From: Ferrovum sp.
Lineage (GTDB): Bacteria; Pseudomonadota; Gammaproteobacteria; Burkholderiales; Ferrovaceae
Direction of reading: 5' to 3'
DNA length: 38,054 nt
Assembly: GCA_027450105.1 (NCBI GenBank)
Contig: DAIDKJ010000002.1
Location: 1-38,054 of the forward strand
Positions 7,421 to 16,807 of the stretch are shown here, in pieces; position 1 is the first letter of the stretch; each line of letters opens with the position of its first letter. The position numbers and the translations under genes are program-made. The notes under the pieces are model-generated. The model did no database searches, had not been told where the DNA came from, and was given only the letters and a program-made list of their open reading frames with translations.

Positions 7421-10400
7421 CTAGTAAAAATAACGGTAATTGAGGCCAAACTGGCTAAACGATTGCGAACTACCCGGAGTCGTTACATGAAAGTAATAGA
7501 TCTTGGCCTGGTCTGCCCCCGCCACAGACCCCGCCAAACCAACATTGAGCTGAGGCATGCCGCCGCCTTGTCGATCATGAATGACTCCTACATCCGCATA
7601 GGGTTGCCAGTCGCCCCGTGGCGATTGGGCGTTTCGTACCACGCCATTCCAACTCAACAGGAAACCGGTTTGCGCAATCGTTTCCGGAAGTGCAAAGGGA
7701 TTCTGGCCCCGTACATCACCCGGCAAGTAACGCACCAACTCTCCCAAGGGCTGGCCACTGGATTGGTTCTGCCCCTGAAAGGTCATGACCCGGGCAGTCA
7801 GATCGGTAGGTTCGACCCACAGGTGATAGCCCATCTCCACCGTCCCCAAATCCCCATGCCCCAAGGATAACCCGTTTTGCCCGGAAAACCGGTCAACTTC
7901 CACTGTGCCCTGCACATAGGTGCGAGTGGAAAGATCCCATTCTCCGTCCAGTTCGATCAGATCCTTCATGCCGGCCACCTGCAAGGCTGGGGTCAAGCCA
8001 GAAAACTGATGCCAGCCCACGGTCAACCGGGTACGCAAGGCGGGATCAGACTGCGTCTGAACACTGGCCAGATACGTGTTATTGAGATAATCCGTACGGC
8101 GCTCCCCCACAGAAAACAGCCATTCGTAATCGGCCAGATGATCGCGCAGGGTCAGAATGTTGCTCAAGTCTCGAGAAGGGACACGGCTCAAATCAGCCCC
8201 CCCGGTCAACTGGGTTTGCCGTTCAACACTCTCCAGAGCGATTCCCCATTCGGCGTTCAGCCAATCTTCCCAACCCAGGGCATGCTCCTGGTATTGCAGC
8301 GAATTCCAGCGCGTCATGCTGCTTTGGAACACCAGATTGGGCGAATTACTATCCATTGGGCTCCAGTAGGCATTGGTCATCGGCCCGGTTCGCTCCCCCA
8401 GAAAACTAACCGGCGCAAGCAACAAACCCCGCAAAGTGCTTTGAAGATCCGTGGCATCCGGAGCCTCGGTCACGGCCTCGAAGGCCGCCGTCTGCAATTG
8501 GGAAGTCCTTCCCAAGCGCTGCAGAACCTCCAGTTTTCGGGGTGCGGCTTGAAGCCGCTCTGGATCATCGATCAGCGCCGTCAGAGTATCCCGATCTTGG
8601 GTCAGCATGGCTACACTCAAATGCAAATTGGCCGGATCATGAGTTAACCGAGAGGCACGCTCCAGACGGAGTGCCAGATCCTGGGCGTCGAGTGTTACGG
8701 CCCATGCGATGAAGAGTTCCAGCACGGCAGTAGGGTCGACACAGTTGATTTGATGGGCCCAGTCAGCACTTTTCGCCAGCGACAGCAGGGACGGACAGGT
8801 TTGCGCCTCGATGCCCAGGTTATCCTGAAGCGCCTCAATGGGCCCCAGATGCGATCCAGGGATCGCGCCAGAGGACTGATAAGACAGAACCTGCCGCAAC
8901 AGTCGACGATAGCTGCCCAGGGCCTGATCTCCATTCTGGAACAGGGGTCCCAGGGCTGCGCGCTGAAGATCTGGTGCCTCGGGGTTTGCAAGCGCCTCCC
9001 GTGGTTCCAACCCAAACAGGGGTTGGGCATGCCCAACCCGCGAGCGCGTCATCGTTGCGGCGCCTGCAGCGGTTTGCAGCGCCTGCACAAACTGGCGCCA
9101 GGCCTGACGGCGCAGACGCCAGGCCTGGGTGTCGTGACCCAGTTGCTCCTGGGCTTCGGCCATCAGAAGTAGCCCAGCGGGGTCAGAGCGTTGTGCAGTT
9201 GACAGGCGGTACAAATACGTCAAGGCAATGCGCGCCTTTCCCAGTTTCAAATAACCGGCACTGGCCACGCTAAAATACACTGGAGCATTTTGAATTGAGC
9301 CTTCCCAGCGACGCAAGGCTTCACGCAATTCCCGGGGTCTGTCCAGATCGATCAGGGCCCAGAGCAAATTGATTCGCTCTCCCTCCGACTGGGGCGCCAA
9401 CGCCAAGGCCTGGCGCAGATTGGCACTGACCGCCCGCGCATTACCCAGATGACGCTCGTATCGGGCGCGCAAGACCCGCCAGTTCGAATAGCGACTAAAG
9501 CTTTGGCGCTGCGCCAAGGTGATTTGGTTCATAAGGGTCTCCACCCGTCCCCAGGCGCCAATGGTCATGTACGTTTCCAACGCGGATTGCAGGGCTTCCC
9601 AGTGCCCGGCAAGACGAAACTCCAGTTCATGCAAGCGCGCCGCATCATAGGGGTAGTTGGCATAGAAGGCTTGCAGATGCCCCAGATCATCCAACAGAGC
9701 AGCACGTTGTTCGGCCGTTTGGGTGGAGGGGTTGGCGGCAGTGGGTAGGGCAAACAGACCACTGTCGAGGAGGTTTCGATAGGCCTGATCGGCCTGTTTC
9801 TCACGGTGATTGAGAATGGCCAGGTCGGCGTACTGTCGCCAAAAAGGGGCGTCCCGTGGGTCATGATCCATTTCCGGGCGCACGGCTTCCAGGTCCGCCA
9901 AGGCCCGCTCCAGATGACCCTGACGCTGGTCGATATCCGCCAGTGCCATGGCGTAGTACGCACTGGCGCCAAATTCCTGCTGCAGGGTCTCGTAGGTGGC
10001 TCGTGCTTGGTCATCGGCCCCCACGATAACAGCCAGTTGCGCATAATGCTCCAGCAAGGGTACCCGCAATGATCCTTGCGCATTATCCTTGAGCGTAGCC
10101 AGTGCCTGTTCTGGCTGCCCTAGTCGTTCCTGGGTGGCCACAATCTGGTTGATCAAAAGGCCTGCATGCGGGTGAAACCGCAGACTTTGCTGCAAGGCTT
10201 CCAGATAGACGGGCACTTCGTTGAGTTGTCGTGACAGTTGCGTAACCCGCTCCCAAGCCTCGGGATTCTGGTTGTGGCGTGCCTCTATCAGCCAATGCTC
10301 CAATGCCAGGCGCGGTTGACCGTTCCATTCATACAGTTGAGCCAGGCGATGTTCCCAGCGCTCATCGTTTAGGTGATGTTCCAGGGCCTTGTGAGCCAGC

Positions 10401-11455
10401 CGGATGGCTTCCGGCAGTTGCTGGTTTTGCACGAAAGCCTCGTACATCAATTCGTAGGTTCCATCGGGCAATGGGGGGGGTGCCAAATCCGTCGCGACAC
10501 GCTGCAGCCCCGAGCGCTCGAAATTCCAGGAAAGCCGATGCACAGCCCAGCGATTGACACGCTGAACCTCCCCCCGGGCTGGGGAGAAAGTTCCGGCGGT
10601 CTGACTAAACACCATCAGGCGCCGGGCCATATCCAGAGCCAATTGATGGCATTCTCCCATGAGCGCCACGCGCAAAACCAGCGTCAACGTGGCACTATCC
10701 GGAGTCAGTGCTGGCAGATGGGATTGCGCTGCCAGGCAGGCCCGCGCAGTTTGGTTTCCCGCCAGGAGTGCCTCCAGCCCGGCTTGAAATGCTTGACGCT
10801 GCTGGCTTGGGTCCAGCGCCAAGCGTTGGATCATAAAATCGGCTTGAGATGCCGCCTCAAATTGTCCCTGACTCAGCGCACTGCGCGCCACTTCGCGCCA
10901 GCGAACCACGCGATGGCCCGGATCCAGTGGATCCAACTGCAGGTTGAGCCATTGCAGCGTCTGCCAGGCATCCACGCTCCGTGCCAGGTCCCACAGAATC
11001 AGCAACTGAGGACCCGTCCAACGCCCCTGGGGCACCTGCTGCCATAACGCGTCCAGTTGTCGGACAAGCGCTAGCCGCTGGGCCTTCCCAGGGGGACTAC
11101 GAAACAAAGCCGTACGTTGTGCTTCCAGACGCAATAACAGCACGCCCTCCCGAGAACCCGTCCCGGGTTGGCGTTCCAGTCGCCGGATGGCACCTTCGGC
11201 ACGCTCCAGATGTCCTAGCGCCAAGTTGGTCTGCGCCAAGCGTTCCAACAAGGCCGGCAAGTTTGGTGCGCCATCGGTCAGGGTTTGCGTCTCGGCTTGC
11301 AGATAGGCTGCAGCCACTTCACTGGGCTGGCTCTGATTTGTAGCGCCAATTCGACGTCCAGCATCCTGCCATAACCAGATTAGAAGTGCCAGCATCAACA
11401 GTACGAGAACGAGCAAGACCCAAGGCAATGTCAGGGCCTCGCGCTGCTCATTCAC
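7421..11455 (-). CDS. pelB: PelB, TPR scaffold and outer-membrane porin of Pel export
   Basis: The 1344-residue product starts with a membrane anchor (about residues 11-29, LPWVLLVLVLLMLALLIWLW), continues with a very long alpha-helical TPR region to about residue 970, and ends with alternating beta strands that finish in an aromatic residue, as outer-membrane barrels do. PelB links PelA in the periplasm to the pore. The Pseudomonas protein is shorter (about 1190 residues), so this one seems to hold extra TPR helices. The GTG at 11455 overlaps the pelA stop by eight bases and has GAGG six bases upstream; the longest frame would start at a TTG at 11482, less likely. Confidence 0.94.
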   Translation of the reverse strand: MNEQREALTLPWVLLVLVLLMLALLIWLWQDAGRRIGATNQSQPSEVAAAYLQAETQTLTDGAPNLPALLERLAQTNLALGHLERAEGAIRRLERQPGTGSREGVLLLRLEAQRTALFRSPPGKAQRLALVRQLDALWQQVPQGRWTGPQLLILWDLARSVDAWQTLQWLNLQLDPLDPGHRVVRWREVARSALSQGQFEAASQADFMIQRLALDPSQQRQAFQAGLEALLAGNQTARACLAAQSHLPALTPDSATLTLVLRVALMGECHQLALDMARRLMVFSQTAGTFSPARGEVQRVNRWAVHRLSWNFERSGLQRVATDLAPPPLPDGTYELMYEAFVQNQQLPEAIRLAHKALEHHLNDERWEHRLAQLYEWNGQPRLALEHWLIEARHNQNPEAWERVTQLSRQLNEVPVYLEALQQSLRFHPHAGLLINQIVATQERLGQPEQALATLKDNAQGSLRVPLLEHYAQLAVIVGADDQARATYETLQQEFGASAYYAMALADIDQRQGHLERALADLEAVRPEMDHDPRDAPFWRQYADLAILNHREKQADQAYRNLLDSGLFALPTAANPSTQTAEQRAALLDDLGHLQAFYANYPYDAARLHELEFRLAGHWEALQSALETYMTIGAWGRVETLMNQITLAQRQSFSRYSNWRVLRARYERHLGNARAVSANLRQALALAPQSEGERINLLWALIDLDRPRELREALRRWEGSIQNAPVYFSVASAGYLKLGKARIALTYLYRLSTAQRSDPAGLLLMAEAQEQLGHDTQAWRLRRQAWRQFVQALQTAAGAATMTRSRVGHAQPLFGLEPREALANPEAPDLQRAALGPLFQNGDQALGSYRRLLRQVLSYQSSGAIPGSHLGPIEALQDNLGIEAQTCPSLLSLAKSADWAHQINCVDPTAVLELFIAWAVTLDAQDLALRLERASRLTHDPANLHLSVAMLTQDRDTLTALIDDPERLQAAPRKLEVLQRLGRTSQLQTAAFEAVTEAPDATDLQSTLRGLLLAPVSFLGERTGPMTNAYWSPMDSNSPNLVFQSSMTRWNSLQYQEHALGWEDWLNAEWGIALESVERQTQLTGGADLSRVPSRDLSNILTLRDHLADYEWLFSVGERRTDYLNNTYLASVQTQSDPALRTRLTVGWHQFSGLTPALQVAGMKDLIELDGEWDLSTRTYVQGTVEVDRFSGQNGLSLGHGDLGTVEMGYHLWVEPTDLTARVMTFQGQNQSSGQPLGELVRYLPGDVRGQNPFALPETIAQTGFLLSWNGVVRNAQSPRGDWQPYADVGVIHDRQGGGMPQLNVGLAGSVAGADQAKIYYFHVTTPGSSQSFSQFGLNYRYFY

Positions 11456-14186
11456 AGTCCACCTCGACGTGGTGCGTGGCAATCGGCAAGCGTTCCTCGA
11501 AGGGCCAAGATAGTGTCATTTCGGAGGCGGCCTTGTCGGGCATACGTTTCTGGCCATCGGCAAGAATCTGACAGCCTTCGATGCCTTGCAATTGCACTTG
11601 TGGATGACCATATGCCATCAACTGAAAATCGAGCATCCGACCGTCCCGCAAGCGCTGCGTCTGGTGGATCTCGCCATTGGCCAACGCCACGTAGGGAACT
11701 GATGGGCTTGGCGGGGTTGACGCCACCGTGAAAGTTGCTTCGGATCGATCCAAATGGACATAGACTCCACCCGGACCAGCCACATACCCCAATACGCCCT
11801 GTGCGCCATTCCATTGGGGATAGAGTCCGGATGGCAAACGCAATTCGCGCAGGAACGGGCCCGTGCGAACACGCCAGTCCGAGCCCATACGCGCAATGGC
11901 AGCATGCCTGGAATCCAGCACCCGTTGAACATACGCCGAGGTAAACACAGGAAACAGGTTCTGCTGCAGCAATTGTTGGTAGATCCGCTGCAAGGCGGCC
12001 AGTGAAGCCAATTTGGTGCCGGAATAGTAGTGATAATATAAATCCACGGGTTTCAGCCGCAGCGGGGTTTCCGTCAGGGCATAGGTTTCCAGGGAGCGTT
12101 GCATGCCATAAAAGGCATGTGTCCAATCGTCCGTGTAGATATTCTCGTTCACTGCGGCGGCATAAATCTGGAAGGTATCGTCTTCCTCCAGGCCATTTCC
12201 CTTGTCGATTCCCACTCCCGAAATGAGCGTCCAGGAAGGTTTGGAGGAAGTGAGCGCGGTATATCCCCCATTGATATTGAGCACTCCAACCCGTCGGGCC
12301 AAGCGTAGGGCTGCTGCCGTGGGGTTAGCCGCTCCGCTCCATTGCATCAGGCGCACCGGCTTGCCTGGTGGGGCCAATTCACGCCGAATGTAATCGATAC
12401 TCCCACCAATTTCACGCTCCAAGGAAAACGCGTAGCCTGGCAGGGGAATGGACACTTGCTGGTCTAGTCGGGCTCCAGGCTCCAAAATACGCACCCAGTC
12501 CAGCACATGGGTGTAGCCGTGGGATCCCAGTTCTACTTGGGGCAGGGCAAAGGCCTGACGAGCCATGGCTTGCATGTGGGCAGACAGCTCGGGATAACGC
12601 CCCCGTGGACTAATCTCTCCTTCGATCACAGACAAAGTGATGGGCAGCGGGTAACGTTTGAACACCCGTTCCATGAGAGCATCGATGGCAAACAACTGGT
12701 TGCCGGAAAACTCCGTGCGCGAAATGAAACCATCTCCATCCACATGGGTAAACCAAAGCCGGCGTCCGTTTTCCGAGGTGACATCTGGGACCGGCATGGC
12801 AGGCAACACCAGCGCTTGGCGCAGAAACTCGAGCGGCCGCACAACCCAGTACTGCAAATCATCTCCAGTCAACTGGGTCAGACAGAAGGGCGCCAACACA
12901 TACCCTCCCCAAGGCGTCAACCCGGCCAAGTCACTGTGCTGGTTGGCAATGCCAACCCGGCCCAAAACCCTGATATCGCGACCCGCATGTAGATCGAGCA
13001 CATCGTCACTGGTCAGTTGCGGGGGACGCTCGAAAGACAGCATGGGGTCGAGGTATTCCAACCGGGGAACACTGCCTGTGGGAAGGGCAAATGGGACTTT
13101 TGTAAAACCCAGGCGCACTGCCGTCGCAGCATCCAGATCAAACCCAAAACTCTGAAACACAGCAACTTTCACACCAGCTGCCATGCGCCCCAGCAGCCAG
13201 TTGCGCACTCGCCCCTGTTGGTTGACCGGGTGGTCGACGAACAGGACGATTCCTGCATAGCGATCATTATCAATATCCTCTGGCAGCTGATCGTTCACGT
13301 TGACGTAACGAGCCAGATAACCCAGATAGTCGATGGGCATGCCCAACACTCTGGCAGCCGTCCCCGTCTCGGGGGGGTCTCCAGGGTTTAGCGCTTGTAG
13401 CACCAGCAACTGCCGTGGCAGGACTTCCACGCGCCCGATACCCACGACCCGGTATTCCGGATCCGTGACATAAGGATTCAATCCCAAGTCGATAGCCTGG
13501 CGGGCCACCTGCTGCCTGCAACTGCGGTCCTGACGGGCACAAAATTCCACGTCCACGAGGTTCAAAGCCGGTTGCATCTGGTGCAGATTCTGAACGATCT
13601 GCAGATTGAGTTTCTGTCGTTGGGGATCGAGGGCCATCTGCCAGCCTGCCGGATGGTAGGATCGCACCAAGGAATCCAGTACTAGTCCCTGCACCCATCC
13701 CGGATGTTGCACTACAAAATCCGTCTGATTCTGCAACAGCAGGGTCGCCTGGGGAAAGCGCGCGCGCAGTGACGTCAGAGCCGCCGCCAGCACCCGAGAT
13801 GAAAGCGCGGCACTCTCCTGAGAGGGGTATGGAGTTAGTGAGTCGGAGGCCAGGGTGAGGAGATAACCCCGAAACCCTTGATTCCACAAAGGCTGAATCT
13901 GCCCATCCAACCAAACAGTCAGTGTTGCCTCGGAAGCATCGGAGGGAACAGGTACTTTGGCCAGCCAGAGCGTATGCTCATAACGCGACCGGTCCAAAGC
14001 CATCAAATCGACTTGGCGTGGATCCAGCACAACCTGGTCGAAGGCTTGCAATTCATCCAGAGGGGGGTGCGGTCCCAGATAGAGGGCCACCTGTGGCGCA
14101 GGTTTTTCTGTTTCGGCCCCTGTAGAGGGCATCATCACAAGACACAAGCAACCGGCCAGAAGGATGCGGATCAGCCGTCGAACCAT
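11448..14186 (-). CDS. pelA: PelA, periplasmic Pel deacetylase with a degenerate hydrolase domain
   Basis: The 912-residue product (ATG at 14186) begins with a Sec signal (MVRRLIRILLAG..., likely cut after PSTGA). The longest frame would start at 14255 inside galE and bury this signal. Residues about 30-250 align with the PelA hydrolase domain, but the acidic motifs are gone: VGEV became VPSD, LDTLD became LTLAS (residues 110-114) and VES became LDS (D171). A central reductase-like region follows. The deacetylase domain has THVDGDG (D483, D485) and GSHGYTH (H556, H560), the metal and catalytic residues of the CE18 type, so deacetylation of the Pel polymer should be intact. The C-terminal part is a beta-rich domain as in other PelA proteins. 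It lies 17 bases after galE and overlaps pelB by eight. Confidence 0.95.
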   Translation of the reverse strand: MVRRLIRILLAGCLCLVMMPSTGAETEKPAPQVALYLGPHPPLDELQAFDQVVLDPRQVDLMALDRSRYEHTLWLAKVPVPSDASEATLTVWLDGQIQPLWNQGFRGYLLTLASDSLTPYPSQESAALSSRVLAAALTSLRARFPQATLLLQNQTDFVVQHPGWVQGLVLDSLVRSYHPAGWQMALDPQRQKLNLQIVQNLHQMQPALNLVDVEFCARQDRSCRQQVARQAIDLGLNPYVTDPEYRVVGIGRVEVLPRQLLVLQALNPGDPPETGTAARVLGMPIDYLGYLARYVNVNDQLPEDIDNDRYAGIVLFVDHPVNQQGRVRNWLLGRMAAGVKVAVFQSFGFDLDAATAVRLGFTKVPFALPTGSVPRLEYLDPMLSFERPPQLTSDDVLDLHAGRDIRVLGRVGIANQHSDLAGLTPWGGYVLAPFCLTQLTGDDLQYWVVRPLEFLRQALVLPAMPVPDVTSENGRRLWFTHVDGDGFISRTEFSGNQLFAIDALMERVFKRYPLPITLSVIEGEISPRGRYPELSAHMQAMARQAFALPQVELGSHGYTHVLDWVRILEPGARLDQQVSIPLPGYAFSLEREIGGSIDYIRRELAPPGKPVRLMQWSGAANPTAAALRLARRVGVLNINGGYTALTSSKPSWTLISGVGIDKGNGLEEDDTFQIYAAAVNENIYTDDWTHAFYGMQRSLETYALTETPLRLKPVDLYYHYYSGTKLASLAALQRIYQQLLQQNLFPVFTSAYVQRVLDSRHAAIARMGSDWRVRTGPFLRELRLPSGLYPQWNGAQGVLGYVAGPGGVYVHLDRSEATFTVASTPPSPSVPYVALANGEIHQTQRLRDGRMLDFQLMAYGHPQVQLQGIEGCQILADGQKRMPDKAASEMTLSWPFEERLPIATHHVEVDCE

Positions 14187-14203
14187 CACGGATCGCCCAT
14201 CGC

Positions 14204-15214
14204 TCAGGAGGGAGCAGCAGACAGGGCCTGTTGCCAAGCCCAGGCACTGGCGCATTGGTCTGCAAGATCATGACGCGCCACCCAGCCCAGGATTTGATGC
14301 GCCTTGGTCACATCGGCAAAACTGGCTGCAATATCTCCGGGACGACGGCTGGCAATGCGGTAAGCCAGCGAATGCCCACAGGCCTGTTCGAAGGCGGCAA
14401 TCAGCTCCAGAACGCTCACGCCCCGCCCAGTACCCAAATTGAACACGTCCCAACCGGAATGCTGCACCAGGTAGTCCAGGGCAGTCAGATGCCCTTGTGC
14501 CAGGTCCATCACGTGAATGAAGTCACGCACCCCAGTACCATCCACCGTGGGGTAATCCTGCCCGAAAACTTCAACCTCAGACTGCCAACCCGCCGCCACT
14601 CGAGCCACTGCCGGCATTAGATTACTGGCAATCTCCGAGGGAGCCTCACCAATGAGGACGGAGGGATGGCAGCCCACTGGATTGAAATAGCGCAGGCCCA
14701 CCAGATGCCAGCGCTCATCACTGGCGGCCAGGTCGGCCAGTATCTGCTCTGCATGCCACTTGCTACGGCCGTAGGGGTGCGCAGGATCCAGGCGCTGGGA
14801 TTCGTTGACAGGCAGCGTATCACTCTTGCCGTAGACGGCAGCACTGGAACTGAACACCAAATGAAACACCCCAGCCGCTTCAAGGGCACGAGCCAACACG
14901 GCGGTACCGTGAACATTGACCTCATAGTACTCCAGAGGATCAGTGAAGGATTCACCCACCACCTTGAGTCCCGCCAGATGGATCACGGCCTCGACCTCAT
15001 GAATTTTCAATGCTGTCAACACCGCTTGATCATCGCGCACATCGGCTTGCACCAAGGGAATCTTCGCGCCAGTCAGACGCTCGAGTTTCTGCACAACCTC
15101 GGGGCGACTATGGCTGAAATTGTCCAGCACCACGGGATGGTGACCCGCCGCATGCAGCACGGCCACCACATGGCTGCCGATATAGCCGGCCCCACCGGTC
15201 ACCAAAACATTCAC
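14204..15214 (-). CDS. galE: UDP-hexose/HexNAc 4-epimerase (GalE family, PelX-like role)
   Basis: The 336-residue short-chain epimerase has the NAD-binding GGAGYIGSH at 7-15, S124, and the catalytic pair Y148/K152 in YGRSK, all in the E. coli GalE frame. At the position of E. coli Tyr299, which blocks N-acetyl sugars, this protein has Ser298 (GDIAASFAD). Small residues here allow UDP-GlcNAc/UDP-GalNAc. As first gene of the pel operon it likely makes UDP-GalNAc for the GalNAc-rich Pel polymer, as PelX does in other pseudomonads; substrate preference is inference. The ATG follows an AGGGGGCGGG stretch. I see no convincing sigma-70 promoter in the 186 bases upstream. Confidence 0.92.
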   Translation of the reverse strand: MNVLVTGGAGYIGSHVVAVLHAAGHHPVVLDNFSHSRPEVVQKLERLTGAKIPLVQADVRDDQAVLTALKIHEVEAVIHLAGLKVVGESFTDPLEYYEVNVHGTAVLARALEAAGVFHLVFSSSAAVYGKSDTLPVNESQRLDPAHPYGRSKWHAEQILADLAASDERWHLVGLRYFNPVGCHPSVLIGEAPSEIASNLMPAVARVAAGWQSEVEVFGQDYPTVDGTGVRDFIHVMDLAQGHLTALDYLVQHSGWDVFNLGTGRGVSVLELIAAFEQACGHSLAYRIASRRPGDIAASFADVTKAHQILGWVARHDLADQCASAWAWQQALSAAPS

Positions 15215-15252
15215 TTGACCCGCCCCCTATTTGTGTTCTCCATCAGCCCACC

Positions 15253-15268
15253 TTTGGCGTTGGCCAAA
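15253..15268. promoter_or_regulatory. Inverted repeat upstream of the pel operon
   Basis: TTTGGC and GCCAAA flank a four-base spacer, about 39 bases before the galE start codon. It could be a regulator binding site or a small hairpin in the 5' leader of the pel mRNA. It does not match the FleQ box I know from Pseudomonas pel, and no -35/-10 pair with good spacing lies next to it. Confidence 0.3.
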
Positions 15269-15400
15269 CCGCTAAAATCCGGCACGCAATCCCTTCCGGG
15301 AAACCATCCCTGCAACCCCAGCCACGTAAGCCTGTTCCCTGCACGAATCTTTCTTACCGTGGTGGCCAGACACCCCAAAAGTCTACTAACAAACACCTTA

Positions 15401-16786
15401 TCATCGATCGGAGGTTTGAAGAAGCCTCGCAGTCAAAGCCTGTGCCACTTCTTCAATCGTCTGTGACCAGTCGCCCACCCTGGCCTGACGAAACAGGCGC
15501 AGCGAACCCGGATACCAGGGCGAGTCCGTACGCTTGGCCAACCAGCGCCAATCGGTCAGATAATTGGGTAACAGCACCCAGCAGGGTTTACCCATGGCCC
15601 CCGCCAGATGAGCTACCGCCGTATCCACACTAATCACCAGATCCAGATGAGCCAACACCGCAGCAGTGTCAGCAAAGTCCAGCAGATCGCCCCCCAAAGC
15701 CACCAGGGACAATCCTGCCGGAGGGTTCTGCGCTTCGGCTTCCCCTGCCCCTTTTTGCAGGCTGATCCATTGCACTCCGGTAATCTGCCCCAAAGGAGCG
15801 AATAATTCGAGAGAAGGTACGGAGCGGTCATGGTCATTCTCGAACCGAGGGTTTCCCTTCCACACCAGTCCCACGCGACAATTGGCAGAAGGCAAGCAGC
15901 CGGCCCAACGGGCTTTATCCTCTGGAAATGCCGCAAGGTATGGCAGGGATGCGGGAATGGTGTCCAGTGTTGTCCCGCAACGGTAGGGCAAGCTCAACAG
16001 GGGCAACCAGTAATCCCACTCTTCTACCGAAAGATCATTATCGCAAGAATAAACCGAATCGAGAGCGGAAAGCGTGGTAAACAAGCGGACCAATGCGGGA
16101 TGGCAGACAATGCCAACCCGATGCGCCCCTCGGGCTTTCAACAGCGCTGCATAGCGACAAAACTGGATCATGTCTCCATAGCCCGCCTCGAATCCAATCA
16201 ACAGGGATTTGCCTGCGAGCGCCTCACCACCCCAGAGAAGACTGTGCGCCGGAGGTGCCCAGCGTTCGTCCCGGGGACGAGCTTCCAGATAGGGCCATCC
16301 CTGTTGGAGCCGTCCCTGACGGAGCAGCAGATAACTGAAGTTGAAGCGCGCCTGGGCGTGATGACCATCCCATTCCAGGGCGCGCTCAAAACAGCGTTCC
16401 GCCTCCTGCTCGCGCTGCACGCAAGTCAGCACCACCCCCAGTTGCGACCATACATCGGGATTCTGGGGCGCAATCTGCACTGCTCGCCAACAGGCGGCTT
16501 CGGATTCAAAAAATCGCTTGTCGTGCAGGAACAGAACCCCCAGATTGAGGTAAATCTGCACGCAATCCGGACGAAATATCAGAGCACGCTTGTAGCAGGC
16601 CTCGGCTTGTGCGATAGCCCCATTTTGTTCATGCACCCAACCCAGATTGATCAGGGCTTCGGGAAAATCCGGGGCCACCAGCAGCGCCTTGATGAAACAG
16701 GCTTCCGCCGCCTGGATTTGACCTAGCGTCAAGCGCTCATAGCCTTGCAAAAACCACGCCTGTGCTTCGGCAGGACAATCAACCAT
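15401..16786 (-). CDS. TPR-repeat protein with a GT9/heptosyltransferase-like domain
   Basis: The 461-residue protein has about four to five TPR repeats in residues 1-170 (each with the spacing of ALINLGWVHEQNG..AEACYKRAL) and a C-terminal glycosyltransferase-like domain at about 180-455. The motif SVDTAVAHLAGAMGKPCWVLLP near residue 395 and LIGFEAGYGDMIQFCRYA near 190 are typical of the GT9/ADP-heptose-type fold seen in many TPR-GT fusions. There is no signal peptide, so it acts in the cytoplasm, perhaps on protein or glycan acceptors held by the TPRs. It follows the small gene at 16808 by 21 bases and may be in one operon with it. Acceptor and donor cannot be read from the sequence. Confidence 0.82.
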   Translation of the reverse strand: MVDCPAEAQAWFLQGYERLTLGQIQAAEACFIKALLVAPDFPEALINLGWVHEQNGAIAQAEACYKRALIFRPDCVQIYLNLGVLFLHDKRFFESEAACWRAVQIAPQNPDVWSQLGVVLTCVQREQEAERCFERALEWDGHHAQARFNFSYLLLRQGRLQQGWPYLEARPRDERWAPPAHSLLWGGEALAGKSLLIGFEAGYGDMIQFCRYAALLKARGAHRVGIVCHPALVRLFTTLSALDSVYSCDNDLSVEEWDYWLPLLSLPYRCGTTLDTIPASLPYLAAFPEDKARWAGCLPSANCRVGLVWKGNPRFENDHDRSVPSLELFAPLGQITGVQWISLQKGAGEAEAQNPPAGLSLVALGGDLLDFADTAAVLAHLDLVISVDTAVAHLAGAMGKPCWVLLPNYLTDWRWLAKRTDSPWYPGSLRLFRQARVGDWSQTIEEVAQALTARLLQTSDR

Positions 16787-16807
16787 CTCGACTCGTGAAA
16801 AGTGCGC

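Noticed and set aside
15211..15396. 61-residue minus-strand frame just upstream of the epimerase gene
   Set aside because: No ribosome site and no recognisable sequence. It ends within the epimerase start, and the stretch is better seen as the leader of the pel operon.
15215..15400. Possible sigma-54 promoter upstream of the pel operon
   Set aside because: A TGGCTGGGGTTGCA sequence on the minus strand has spacing two bases too short.
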